The notes under the pieces were generated by a model, which saw only the letters and a list, made by a program, of their open reading frames with translations, did not search any database and was not told the DNA's origin. The translations under genes were made by a program, and so were the position numbers. A DNA stretch of 64,000 nt from Syntrophaceae bacterium UBA2210 (GTDB taxonomy: Bacteria; Desulfobacterota; Syntrophia; Syntrophales; UBA2210), in assembly GCA_002327865.1 (NCBI GenBank), contig DCUQ01000009.1, positions 231,026-295,025 on the forward strand, in the 5' to 3' direction. Numbering within the stretch: the first letter of the stretch is position 1; each line of letters starts with the position of its first letter. This document shows positions 16,937 to 25,862 of this stretch, one piece after another.

Positions 16937-18003
16937 TTGTCTTCCGGCTTTCTGAGAGCAAGGCCAACGCCGATGGCAGACGCAGGGCCTATACCTCTTA
17001 TATAAGACGGTGTAAAAACATTGTTATCATACGCTATATTTCTAAAAGGATTAAATATCTCCGTTTCACAATGGAACTTTTTCTTCATGGCATCGACAAT
17101 ACCCGGAATCCCGGCACAACCGCCACTGACTATAATACGGCTTATATACGAGTCGGTAACCGTCGAGCTGAAATAATCGAAGGATCTTCCTACTTCCCGG
17201 AAAACAGGTTCAAGATAACCGATAAACGTTTCCTCTATGTTGTCATGTTCACTTGATCCCTCAATTTTTATCATTTCGGCTTCTTCAAAAGAGATGCCTA
17301 GTTTCTTCTGAAGCGCCTGTGTAATGGAATCGCCTCCCAAAATAATATTTCTCGTAAAAACGGATTCCTTGTCCTTGACAATATTGATGTTCGTTATGCT
17401 GGCTCCTATATTAACCAGGGCGATTGTGTCGCTGTCGTCAAAATCATAGTTTTCCTCATACGCCGTCTCCAGCGCGAAGGAATCGACATCCATTATCGCT
17501 ACCTTTCGTCCCGCCCTCTCTATGGAATATACATAACTTTCGGTAACATCCTTCTTTGCGGCGGCGATTATTACTTCCATCTGGCCGGGGTCCATACCCT
17601 GCTGCTCACCACAGATATGAAAGTCAAAATTAACATCCCTGATATCGTCGAACGGCATGTATTCTCTGGCTTCATCAATTATGAACTCCCGAAGTTCCTC
17701 TTCTTCCATTCTCCGGAACCCCACCTTCTTAATCATGACGACATGTCCCGGAAGGGCCGTTACAACATTTTTAGCCTCGCAGCGGGATACTTTAAAGAGT
17801 TCCCTGATTTTTTTAGACAGCGCGTCATGATCCTTGATCACACCGTTCTCGATGATGCCTCTCTCCAGAAATACCTGTCCAAAGCTGTGCAGGATACACC
17901 CTTCCGAGGTGTACTGTAATTCAACAAGCCTGATAATGCTTGACCCTATGTCGATTCCAGCGATTTTTCCGCCGCTTGAAAGCAGATTTTTGACTGAAAA
18001 CAT
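16933..18003 (-). CDS. pilM: Type IV pilus assembly ATPase-like protein PilM
   Basis: A 356-residue actin/FtsA-fold cytoplasmic protein that binds the PilN tail. Nucleotide-binding signatures are visible: IAGIDIGSSIIRLVEL near 14-30, ALVNIGASITNINIV near 195-210 and IIVSGGCAGIPGI near 300. It is the first pil gene and begins 19 nt after an FtsB-like gene. No pilin or PilB/PilT motor gene is in the window. Confidence 0.97.
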   Translation of the reverse strand: MFSVKNLLSSGGKIAGIDIGSSIIRLVELQYTSEGCILHSFGQVFLERGIIENGVIKDHDALSKKIRELFKVSRCEAKNVVTALPGHVVMIKKVGFRRMEEEELREFIIDEAREYMPFDDIRDVNFDFHICGEQQGMDPGQMEVIIAAAKKDVTESYVYSIERAGRKVAIMDVDSFALETAYEENYDFDDSDTIALVNIGASITNINIVKDKESVFTRNIILGGDSITQALQKKLGISFEEAEMIKIEGSSEHDNIEETFIGYLEPVFREVGRSFDYFSSTVTDSYISRIIVSGGCAGIPGIVDAMKKKFHCETEIFNPFRNIAYDNNVFTPSYIRGIGPASAIGVGLALRKPEDK

Positions 18004-18022
18004 CCGGGGTACCCACTTTCTA

Positions 18023-18289
18023 TCAGTCGATAAATTGATAAACTACATCGCCCTTTTTAACCATTCCAAGTTCTCTTCTCGCTACCGATTCTATGTAGCG
18101 CAGGTCGGTTTTGAGCAACAGTATTTCCCGCTTCAATTCCTCATTCTCTTTTATGATGCATTCATTGGTTTCTTCCAGCGCCGCCTGCTTCTCTCCCAAT
18201 GCACGGTAATCCATGAAGCCTTTATTTCCAAAGATTGTAAGAAGCACCATGGCGATGAAAATTCCAAACAGGAGTCTGCCAATTTTCAT
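18023..18289 (-). CDS. FtsB/DivIC-like septum formation initiator protein
   Basis: An 88-residue bitopic protein: one N-terminal membrane helix (about 5-22), then a leucine-zipper-like coiled coil (GEKQAALEETNECIIKENEELKREILLLK) and the family signature YIESVARRELGMVKKGDVVYQF. FtsB-type proteins bridge FtsL and FtsQ in the divisome. Here it heads the pilM operon with 19 nt spacing, so its expression is probably tied to pilus genes. Confidence 0.88.
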   Translation of the reverse strand: MKIGRLLFGIFIAMVLLTIFGNKGFMDYRALGEKQAALEETNECIIKENEELKREILLLKTDLRYIESVARRELGMVKKGDVVYQFID

Positions 18290-18656
18290 ATAACGCCTTT
18301 TCTTCCATAACGAAGCATAACCTTATCTCGATAAAAGCCAGCAACAAATATGCCACTTGCATCTTTAATTCACGCATTCAAGGGCATTACCATTGAAAAC
18401 TCCTTCTGCCGTCTCCGGAAAGAATCAGTTTACGTCCCACCCTTGTCTTAACATATTAACAACAAACAAGATTTACCACAATCTTCTTTTATAAGAAGCA
18501 TGAAGCGTCATTGAAGGCATTAAGGCCCTAACAATTCGAAATAACAAGAAATTGGTGTAATTATGTATCGTTTTCGTCGTTTATACAAGCAAAAAGTGGT
18601 GTTTTTCACCGCAAAAACGGTCTTTTCCTGCGTGATATCCAATTCCCGGTCAGACC
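18290..18656. other. Intergenic region upstream of ftsB-pilM operon
   Basis: About 370 AT-rich nt between the DUF39 gene end and the ftsB-like start, both on the minus strand. It should hold the promoter of the pilus operon, but I see no strong -35/-10 pair or sigma54 site. A weak GGTG/CACC hairpin followed by T5 (about 18590-18612, minus strand) may end the DUF39 transcript. Confidence 0.4.
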
Positions 18657-19835
18657 TTATAAAACGAAATCGGAAGGAAGGGGCTGTTGTGGCTCACCAA
18701 GAAGAAATTTTCCCTCCTTAATCCAATCCTTCAGTATGCCGGCAATTTCCCGTGCTTTATAATAACTGGACATGGGTGCGGTAGGGATAACCTTGCCATC
18801 CAGCTTTATCTTCCCGCTTCTGAGTTCTTTATAGCTTACCTCACCGATGCTTTTCGAGATTCCGCTGGGATAATCAACACCATAGTCATAGACCTGCGCA
18901 TAGATATCTTCGTCCCTGACAGCTGTGTACCTTACTATTTCTTCATTAAGTATAGGAATAGGCACTCCTATTCCTATATAAAGAGACACGCCATAACCAA
19001 GTATACTTGCCCCTAACAGCCACTCCGGACTCATGTCCTTCAGATTTCCTATGGTGGCCAGTGTCGCCGCTCCCTCTTTCGGGACGCCGTTTTCACCTCT
19101 CAGCACATTACTGTTGTGCTGTGTGCCGGCCCAGGCCACAAATCCCTGGGCACCACAGAGAAATATCCTTGTGCCGATACCGATGGTTTTTAAATAAGGA
19201 TCATTCAGCAGAGGGCTCAACTGACCAGATGTGGAATAGGTCGCATTCGCCATATCGGGTCTTAAAACGCCCAGATAGGTATAGATTGTCCGGTCGGACA
19301 TGTTCACCGCACAGTTGTAATTCTGATATGCGTTTCTGGGATTGAAAAGGAAGGCATCCCTGAGATCGTGTATCGTGATATTCTTTTCGTGCTTCCGGGC
19401 GGGATAGCAGTCGGTGCCGTAGGATTCAAGGCGCAAGCGTATGACCTTGCCGGCTACAAGGTCTTCGATCACATGTCCGCCGCCGTAATTAAACTCGCCG
19501 GGATGTATGCTGTTGAGAGGATCTCCCTCAACTACCTCGGTAGCCCCGATATAACAATCCACCGCGGCGATACCACCATAAGCAGGAACATCGTTCAGCC
19601 ATACCTTCGAAGCTCGTATCTTGGGGGATGTATGGCCGAAATTGAGAAACGCACCCGATGAGCACATCGGGCTGAAGGTCCCGGTAGTGACAACATCTAT
19701 TTCCCTGGCTGCCGCCACATCGCCTTTTTTCTCTACAATGTCTATGATTTCTTCGGCAGTGACAACGACGGCGCTCCCGGCCTTTATTTTTTCATTTATT
19801 TCCCTGTACGTTTTATTGACGCTGTACTTTTTCAT
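18657..19835 (-). CDS. DUF39 homocysteine biosynthesis protein
   Basis: A 392-residue protein of the DUF39 family, shown in methanogens and sulfate reducers to help build homocysteine from aspartate semialdehyde and sulfide. Signatures include AREIDVVTTGTFSPMCSSGAFLNFGH near residue 40-65 (a conserved cysteine), DVPAYGGIAAVDCYIGAT and YNCAVNMSDRTIYTYLGVL. There is no C-terminal CBS or ferredoxin domain, and the usual NIL-ferredoxin partner is not adjacent. The start at 19835 has GGAGG 12 nt upstream; the upstream extension to 19874 is unsupported. metF in the same window fits methionine synthesis. Confidence 0.92.
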   Translation of the reverse strand: MKKYSVNKTYREINEKIKAGSAVVVTAEEIIDIVEKKGDVAAAREIDVVTTGTFSPMCSSGAFLNFGHTSPKIRASKVWLNDVPAYGGIAAVDCYIGATEVVEGDPLNSIHPGEFNYGGGHVIEDLVAGKVIRLRLESYGTDCYPARKHEKNITIHDLRDAFLFNPRNAYQNYNCAVNMSDRTIYTYLGVLRPDMANATYSTSGQLSPLLNDPYLKTIGIGTRIFLCGAQGFVAWAGTQHNSNVLRGENGVPKEGAATLATIGNLKDMSPEWLLGASILGYGVSLYIGIGVPIPILNEEIVRYTAVRDEDIYAQVYDYGVDYPSGISKSIGEVSYKELRSGKIKLDGKVIPTAPMSSYYKAREIAGILKDWIKEGKFLLGEPQQPLPSDFVL

Positions 19836-20122
19836 CCGGCAACGTATCCTCCATGTGGAATGGGAATACACCAACTCGAGAAATAAAACAAATAAAAAAC
19901 CAGAGGTAAAGGAAGCGCATCGGGATGGAAAACAAAAAGTTGCCGGATTAAAGAGCTTCTCTTAACAACCAAAAACCCGTCGGAAATAAGCACCGAAATG
20001 CGAGATTAATTTCCGCCGGGTACCGTTCGTTTGAGGCTGGGTAAAGAACCGGGCACTTTCTTACTGTGACACCACAACTCATTGCACTTGTGAAAGTGCT
20101 TTAACTCCGCCCTCCGCCGCAC

Positions 20123-20575
20123 TCAACCGGTATGGCCGAATCCTCCATCCCCACGGTCTGTCGTATTCAGGCTGTCTGTAACATCCCATGTAACCCTGCA
20201 AACCTTGTGAATTACCATTTGGGCGATGCGATCACCTCTTTTTACAACAAACGGAGCTGACCCGTGATTAATGATAAGTATCTTCACTTCACCCCGGTAG
20301 TCTTCATCTATCGTACCGGGGGAGTTCAATATGGTAATCCCGGCTTTCACGGCCAACCCGCTTCTTGGTCGTATCTGAGCTTCATAACCGTGGGGTAATT
20401 CTACGGCAATACCTGTGGGTATTAATCTTCTATCGCCGGGAAGCAATGTTTCCTCTTTTCCCACTGCCGCGAATACATCCATCCCCGCCGCGTTCTCCGT
20501 CATATAGCTGGGAAGAGAGATATCTTCATCACGCAGTCTTTTAATGGAAATTGCCACTTCCTTATTCAAGAGCAT
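20123..20575 (-). CDS. dut: Deoxyuridine 5'-triphosphate nucleotidohydrolase (dUTPase)
   Basis: Hydrolyses dUTP to dUMP and pyrophosphate, keeping uracil out of DNA and feeding dTMP synthesis. The five trimeric-dUTPase motifs are present in 150 residues: AAGMDVFAA, PRSGLAVKAG, GTIDEDYRGEVKI, KRGDRIAQMVI and RGDGGFGHTG. The first 14 nt overlap the pnp 3' end, placing dut as the last gene of the nusA-infB-pnp operon. Confidence 0.97.
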   Translation of the reverse strand: MLLNKEVAISIKRLRDEDISLPSYMTENAAGMDVFAAVGKEETLLPGDRRLIPTGIAVELPHGYEAQIRPRSGLAVKAGITILNSPGTIDEDYRGEVKILIINHGSAPFVVKRGDRIAQMVIHKVCRVTWDVTDSLNTTDRGDGGFGHTG

Positions 20576-22670
20576 CCTTTCTACTCAATCTTATCTTTCC
20601 ACTTCTGTCAATTTCTATAACCTTGACACGCACCGAATCGCCCTCATTAAGAACATCGGTAACTTTTTCCACTCTCTTTTTATCCAGTTGGGATATGTGT
20701 ACGAGTCCGTCGGTACCCGGCAGTATCTCAACAAATGCCCCGAAATCGAGAATTTTTTTCACCTTACCTTCGTAAATCCTGCCGATCTCAGGCTCTTCGG
20801 TCAGTGCTCTTACCATTGCGATCGCTCGTTCCGAAGCCTGCGCGTCATTCGAGGCTATTGTTACCGTGCCGTCATCTTCAACGTCCATCGACACACCTGT
20901 TTCACTGATAATGTGCCGTATATTCTTTCCTCCGGTGCCTATTACGTCCCGGATTTTTTCCTGCTTGATCATTATAGTAGTAATTCTTGGTGCGTACTTG
21001 GACAGTTCTTCCCTGGGCGTGGCTATCGTTTCGTTCAGTTTATCGATAATAAACTCTCTGCCTTCCCTGGCCTGATACAGAGCATCTTTAAGAATATCTC
21101 CCGCAAGCCTGTCGACTTTTATATCCATCTGCAGAGCGGTTATACCTTTTTTCGTGCCGCACACCTTGAAATCCATATCCCCCGCATGATCCTCATCGCC
21201 AAGAATATCAGAAAGGATTACAACCTCATCCCCTTCTTTCAAAAGCCCCATCGCAATACCGGCAACAGTGTCTTTAATCGGAACACCGGCATCCATCAAA
21301 GAAAGGCAGCCTCCGCATACCGTTGCCATGGAAGACGAACCGTTTGAAGATAATACTTCCGAAACGAGCCGGATGGTATAGGGAAATTCTTCATGTTCCG
21401 GGAGGAGGGGAAGCAGCGCTCTTCTGGCAAGAGCCCCATGGCCTATTTCTCTCCTTCCGGCCCCTCTCAGGGGTCTGGCCTCTCCTACAGAGAAGGGAGG
21501 AAAATTGTAATGCAGCATGAAGGTTCTCATCTCTTCCCCATCTATGAAATCCAGTCTCTGCTCATCCGAAGACGTTCCCAGTGTAAGAGCAACAAGTGCC
21601 TGTGTCTCACCTCTTGTAAACAAGCCGGATCCATGCGCCCTAGGCAGAATGCCGGTTTCTGAGGTAATAGTTCTTATATCACTGCTGGATCTGCCGTCTA
21701 TCCTGCGTTTATCCACCAGTATCATGTTCCGGATAATTTCTCTCTCCAGTTCTTCGAAGGCCATCGTTGCCTTGGAACCGACACCGGCATCATCATTACT
21801 GAGTTCTTCAATCGTCTTCTTTTTGATCTCGCTTACCTTCTCGTGCCGTCTAAGCTTACCCGCCTCATGGTAGGCATCCTGCAGACCGGAATAAGCGATA
21901 TCTCTGACTCTTTGTCGAAGTTCCTCCGGGATATCGATCGGCTCAACCGTTCTCTTCTGTTTGCCGACAGACTTACAGATGTTATCCTGAAGTTCGATGG
22001 CCGGTTTCATTGACTCCAATCCGAAATTGATGGCATCCAGAATTTCATCCTCAGGGATTTCCCATGCGCCCCCTTCCAGCATGACAAGATTGACGTCGAA
22101 GTCCCCCTTTCCGTCAACGGAGGGAACCTTTCTTCCGACAAGAAACATGTCCAGATCACTCTCGTCCTTTTGATTTGAAGAAGGGTTGCAGATCAGCTGA
22201 CCTTCTACTCTTCCAACTCTCACTCCCGCGATAGGTCCCTTGAATGGGATATCGGACATATTAAGCGCTACGGAGGTCCCCAACATGGCAGCCACATCGG
22301 GATCATTTTCATCGTCCACTGAAAGCACAGTTGCGATTACTTGTGTTTCATAAAAATATCCATCGGGGAAAAGAGGCCTTATCGACCTGTCAATAATTCT
22401 TGATGTAAGAATTTCCTTTTCGTTGAGACGACCTTCCCGCTTAAAAAATCCGCCGGGAATCTTACCAGCTGCAAAAGTCTTTTCCTGATAGTCTACAGTC
22501 AAGGGTAGAAAGTCCAGTCCTTCTCGTCTGGTTTGTGGGGATACTGCTGTTACCAGCACAACGGTATCTCCATATGTGATCACGGCGGAACCATCCGCCT
22601 GACCTGCGAGATAGTTTGTCTTGACAGACACATCTCTTCCCGCAAAGATCGTTTTAAAGTTTTCGCTCAT
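20562..22670 (-). CDS. pnp: Polyribonucleotide nucleotidyltransferase (PNPase)
   Basis: A 3'-5' phosphorolytic exoribonuclease of the degradosome. The 702 residues contain two RNase PH domains (about 1-230 and 310-540, including GSGLFTRGETQALV and the MDFKVCGT motif), then KH (GTGGKNIRHIISETG near 563) and S1 (GRIYEGKVKKILDFGAFVEI near 622) RNA-binding domains. AAAGGAG precedes the ATG. It follows rpsO with a 217-nt gap, the common rpsO-pnp order, where a leader hairpin is often cleaved for autoregulation; no obvious hairpin stood out here. Confidence 0.98.
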   Translation of the reverse strand: MSENFKTIFAGRDVSVKTNYLAGQADGSAVITYGDTVVLVTAVSPQTRREGLDFLPLTVDYQEKTFAAGKIPGGFFKREGRLNEKEILTSRIIDRSIRPLFPDGYFYETQVIATVLSVDDENDPDVAAMLGTSVALNMSDIPFKGPIAGVRVGRVEGQLICNPSSNQKDESDLDMFLVGRKVPSVDGKGDFDVNLVMLEGGAWEIPEDEILDAINFGLESMKPAIELQDNICKSVGKQKRTVEPIDIPEELRQRVRDIAYSGLQDAYHEAGKLRRHEKVSEIKKKTIEELSNDDAGVGSKATMAFEELEREIIRNMILVDKRRIDGRSSSDIRTITSETGILPRAHGSGLFTRGETQALVALTLGTSSDEQRLDFIDGEEMRTFMLHYNFPPFSVGEARPLRGAGRREIGHGALARRALLPLLPEHEEFPYTIRLVSEVLSSNGSSSMATVCGGCLSLMDAGVPIKDTVAGIAMGLLKEGDEVVILSDILGDEDHAGDMDFKVCGTKKGITALQMDIKVDRLAGDILKDALYQAREGREFIIDKLNETIATPREELSKYAPRITTIMIKQEKIRDVIGTGGKNIRHIISETGVSMDVEDDGTVTIASNDAQASERAIAMVRALTEEPEIGRIYEGKVKKILDFGAFVEILPGTDGLVHISQLDKKRVEKVTDVLNEGDSVRVKVIEIDRSGKIRLSRKDALE

Positions 22671-22887
22671 ATATTTACTCCTTTTTGAGTTTACTTTAGG
22701 TTCAAGGTTGTCTCGGAAAAACTGATTTTTGCCGGGCTGTATAACCTTCGAATCACTGTACGCCTTCCTGAACGGTGACAGCCGCAGGCTCTTTCCCCAG
22801 ACATCACAATTCCTTCCGCTCGATCCTGATTCTTTACAAACCGTGAACTGAAACCCTTAACTCCTGCAACCCGAGCAGTGATTTTGT

Positions 22888-23154
22888 TTACCTTCTCAAA
22901 CCAAGACGCTTAATAAGCTCCCGATATCTTTCTATATCCTTATTCTTAAGATAATCAAGCATGTTTCTCCTCTGCCCGACAAGCTTCAACAATCCCCTTC
23001 GGGAATGATGATCCTTCTTGTGAGTTTTGAAGTGATCCGTCAGATACGTTATCCGTGCGCTCAGAAGCGCGACCTGAACTTCCGGAGATCCCGTATCCCC
23101 TTCATGAGTCTGAAAATCAGCTATTATATTTTTCTTATTCTCTCCATCTAACAC
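22888..23154 (-). CDS. rpsO: 30S ribosomal protein S15
   Basis: An 88-residue small-subunit protein binding the central domain of 16S rRNA. The family core [49 protein letters not shown] is complete. The start is GTG with GGGAGG at good spacing. It sits between truB and pnp, as in most bacteria. Confidence 0.98.
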   Translation of the reverse strand: MLDGENKKNIIADFQTHEGDTGSPEVQVALLSARITYLTDHFKTHKKDHHSRRGLLKLVGQRRNMLDYLKNKDIERYRELIKRLGLRR

Positions 23155-23192
23155 GGTTACTTATCCTCCCTTATGCATTTATCTCGTTTTTT

Positions 23193-24122
23193 TTAATTAA
23201 ATACTCTTAAAATTTTAACTGCCCGCTCATTGTCATCTGAAAACGAAACACCTTCCGGAGAGGAACATGTTTCCGCAACTGCAATGAGCACACGACTCTT
23301 TGTGACGAATTTTACCAGAGTTCCCATCTCAGGCAAACGAATATCCTTCTCTTTTAACATACCGTAATCAGGCTGATACCCCTTTTTTATCCTGTCCGCA
23401 GTATCCTGATCAACCTCGATATCACAGATTCCGGACAAAGCATCTACCAATGTAATCAGCTTCTTTTCAAGGATCACGGCTTTCTCTCCATCAGTAAAAT
23501 CTTCGAGAGATACAGCATCTTCTTCTCTGAAACGGCCGCTTCTCGTTCTCCTGAGACCCGACAGGCAGGCTCCGCATCCCAGCCTGTTTCCTATATCGTC
23601 GCACAGCGACCGGATATAGGTGCCTTTAGAGCAGGAGACCGAAAAAGTCACATAGGGAAGTTTTATGTCTTCCACCTGTATATTATATATATCAACCTTT
23701 CGCAACGGAGGTTCGATATCAATTCCCCGCCTCGTCCATTTATAGAGCGGCCGTCCATTGAACTTGACGGCGGAATATTTAGGCGCCTTCTGTTCTATAC
23801 GGCCGACAAAACTATCCACCGCATCCCTGATCTCTCTCTCCTGGAGACAGGGTTTACAGCGATCTGTTACCGTACCATCCGTATCGAGGGTGTCTGTTCT
23901 GACCCCGAGAAGCATTGTGGCACGATAGTCCTTATCGTCGTTTGAAAAGAACCGGGTTATCTTGGTAGCCTCATTTACGCAAATAATGAGAACTCCCGTT
24001 GCCAGCGGATCAAGTGTACCCGCATGACCGACTTTTTCCATTCCGAGCAATCTTTTTACATTACGTATGACATCGTACGATGTCATGCCCGGCGGTTTAT
24101 CAATGATCAATACTCCATCCAT
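23193..24122 (-). CDS. truB: tRNA pseudouridine(55) synthase TruB
   Basis: Makes pseudouridine 55 in the T-loop of tRNAs. The 309 residues contain the catalytic aspartate in VGHAGTLDPLATGVL (near residue 32-46), YSAVKFNGRPLYKW and CSKGTYIRSLCDDIG, followed by a C-terminal PUA-like domain. It lies 60 nt after nrnA and 38 nt before rpsO. Confidence 0.97.
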   Translation of the reverse strand: MDGVLIIDKPPGMTSYDVIRNVKRLLGMEKVGHAGTLDPLATGVLIICVNEATKITRFFSNDDKDYRATMLLGVRTDTLDTDGTVTDRCKPCLQEREIRDAVDSFVGRIEQKAPKYSAVKFNGRPLYKWTRRGIDIEPPLRKVDIYNIQVEDIKLPYVTFSVSCSKGTYIRSLCDDIGNRLGCGACLSGLRRTRSGRFREEDAVSLEDFTDGEKAVILEKKLITLVDALSGICDIEVDQDTADRIKKGYQPDYGMLKEKDIRLPEMGTLVKFVTKSRVLIAVAETCSSPEGVSFSDDNERAVKILRVFN

Positions 24123-24182
24123 ATCAAAAACTTACATCTTTAAGAATCCGCTAGAATCAATTTCATTGTGCCGGATTTTGTT

Positions 24183-25145
24183 TTACAAAGTATTATATAC
24201 TGCCTTTATGGCGCCCAGCACTTTCTCCCTGGCTGCTGTTATGTCACCTTCGACCCTGCATGCGGAGGCGTTTACATGTCCTCCCCCTCCCAACCTGCCG
24301 GCGATTTTCTCGACATCCTCACTCCCTTTTGATCGCAGGCTTACCTTAAAACGATTCGGGGCAGTTTCATAATAAAACACGGCAATTGTGACACCTTCTA
24401 TCGAACGGACAATATCCACGAAACCTTCCGTATGCTCCGGCAAGGCTCCTTCTTTGAGGAGCATTTCCTGCGTGACATAGACAGATCCCACCTTCCCGCC
24501 TTCATAAAATTCCAGAGTATTTAACACGTCTCGCATTAAACGAATTTGAATCACCGGCTTGGTTTCATAAATATTCTTGGCTATATGCCTGGAATCAGCT
24601 CCGTTTGCCACCAGATCGGCAGCCACCCTGAAGGTCTCGACCCCCGTATTGGAATAACGAAAGCTACCGGTATCCGTCATTATAGCCGCATATATATTCG
24701 TGGCGATTTCTTTGGTTATGGTAGCCCCCATATGCTTTAGAAGACGATAGATTATCTCTCCCGTGGAACTCGCCGTGGAATCAACCAGCAACAGGTCCGA
24801 AAATGTACCTACGGAGACATGATGATCGATATTGACGATCCTTTTTATCGAACCTATCCTGTTTTCTTCATCTCCAACTCTCGCGAGATCACTGCAATCC
24901 AGGACAACAGCCACATCAAACCCGCTCACGGAATCCAGCGAATGTGTAATATTTTTCGAGCCGGGAAGAAACTCATATACGGCCGGTGTTTTGTCCTTAT
25001 TATAAACAACGACATCTTTTCCCATGTCATGCAACACATGATACATCGCCAGTTCGGATCCCAGGGCATCTCCATCCGGTCTGGCATGAGAGGTTACGAG
25101 AAAGCTGGAGAATGAATTTATAACGTCAATAATTTCATCAAACAT
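24183..25145 (-). CDS. nrnA: DHH-family oligoribonuclease/pAp phosphatase NrnA
   Basis: Degrades short oligoribonucleotides and can dephosphorylate pAp. The 320-residue protein shows the DHH motifs SHARPDGDALGSE, VVLDCSDLAR and RIVNIDHHVS and the C-terminal DHHA1 motif GGGGHVNASACRV. The start overlaps the rbfA 3' end by 8 nt. Its position between rbfA and truB is common in anaerobes and Firmicutes. Confidence 0.95.
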   Translation of the reverse strand: MFDEIIDVINSFSSFLVTSHARPDGDALGSELAMYHVLHDMGKDVVVYNKDKTPAVYEFLPGSKNITHSLDSVSGFDVAVVLDCSDLARVGDEENRIGSIKRIVNIDHHVSVGTFSDLLLVDSTASSTGEIIYRLLKHMGATITKEIATNIYAAIMTDTGSFRYSNTGVETFRVAADLVANGADSRHIAKNIYETKPVIQIRLMRDVLNTLEFYEGGKVGSVYVTQEMLLKEGALPEHTEGFVDIVRSIEGVTIAVFYYETAPNRFKVSLRSKGSEDVEKIAGRLGGGGHVNASACRVEGDITAAREKVLGAIKAVYNTL

Positions 25146-25485
25146 GTTTGTTTATTTCCGCCAACAACCTGTCAATACGATCTCCATATTCGAATGATTC
25201 ATCAAATATAAATTGGAGTTCAGGGACATAACGAAGCTGCAGTTTTTTCCCCAATTCCCTTCTCAAAAAACCGACGGCCCTGTGAAGACCTTTTATTGTT
25301 TCTTCACCACAGGAATTTTCTCCTGTCCGAACAAAAAATATCTTCGCATGCCGGAGATCATCTGTCAGCTTAACGTCGGTAACCGTTATTCCCTTTACCT
25401 GAGGATCGTTTATCTGTTTCAACAGGATTTCAGAGATTTCAGCCCTTATGAGATCGGCAACTTTATCGGCCCTTTTAAAACTCAT
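25138..25485 (-). CDS. rbfA: Ribosome-binding factor A
   Basis: A single-KH-domain factor that helps mature the 30S subunit. The core (RADKVADLIRAEISEILLKQINDPQVKGITVTDVKLTDDLRHAKIFF) is typical. The 115-residue form starting at 25485 (MSFKRAD) is preferred because AGGAG lies 9 nt upstream; the open frame extends to 25548 without a plausible start. It overlaps the DUF503 gene by 11 nt. Confidence 0.96.
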   Translation of the reverse strand: MSFKRADKVADLIRAEISEILLKQINDPQVKGITVTDVKLTDDLRHAKIFFVRTGENSCGEETIKGLHRAVGFLRRELGKKLQLRYVPELQFIFDESFEYGDRIDRLLAEINKHV

Positions 25486-25807
25486 CCAATCCATCTCCTG
25501 CACGGTCATTGTAAACATCGGAGATATTGCAAATCTCTGTATCCACACAAACTATGTCAGCCAGATTCAACGCTTCCACAAAATTGACAACCTTGTCAAT
25601 TTTTGAATTGATGAAGCTTCTTTCATTTCCTACCATACTGAATCCAATCCGGCACTTCTTCCAATCATCATATTCTCCAACCTCGGCAATAGAGATATTG
25701 AACGCGCTCTTCGTTCTACTCAGAATTCTCCGCAGTACGGATCTCTTTTCTTTCAAAGATCTGCTCTCTGTTACAAAGATATCGATTATTCCAGTGCCAA
25801 CTACCAT
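25475..25807 (-). CDS. DUF503 family protein (YlxP-like)
   Basis: A 110-residue protein of the DUF503 family: MVVGTGIIDIFVTESRSLKEKRSVLRRILSRTKSAFNISIAEVGEYDDWKKCRIGFSMVGN is diagnostic in its SLKEKR and IAEVGxxDxW pattern. YlxP-type proteins occur between infB and rbfA in many bacteria and probably have a ribosome-linked role that is not established. It lies 55 nt after infB and overlaps rbfA. Confidence 0.92.
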   Translation of the reverse strand: MVVGTGIIDIFVTESRSLKEKRSVLRRILSRTKSAFNISIAEVGEYDDWKKCRIGFSMVGNERSFINSKIDKVVNFVEALNLADIVCVDTEICNISDVYNDRAGDGLDEF

Positions 25808-25862
25808 TAAGTCGATGTCCTGACGGATTGAACAGTATCTTCTATAAAAACAGTGAAGATCT

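Noticed and set aside
18585..18615. Terminator after the DUF39 gene
   Set aside because: Only a 4-bp stem is possible before the T5 run, too weak to list as a feature.
20045..20110. Inverted repeats downstream of dut as a terminator or riboswitch
   Set aside because: GCACTTTC/GAAAGTGC and GCACTT/AAGTGC arms can form mutually exclusive hairpins, but there is no T-run on the minus strand and no regulated gene pattern.
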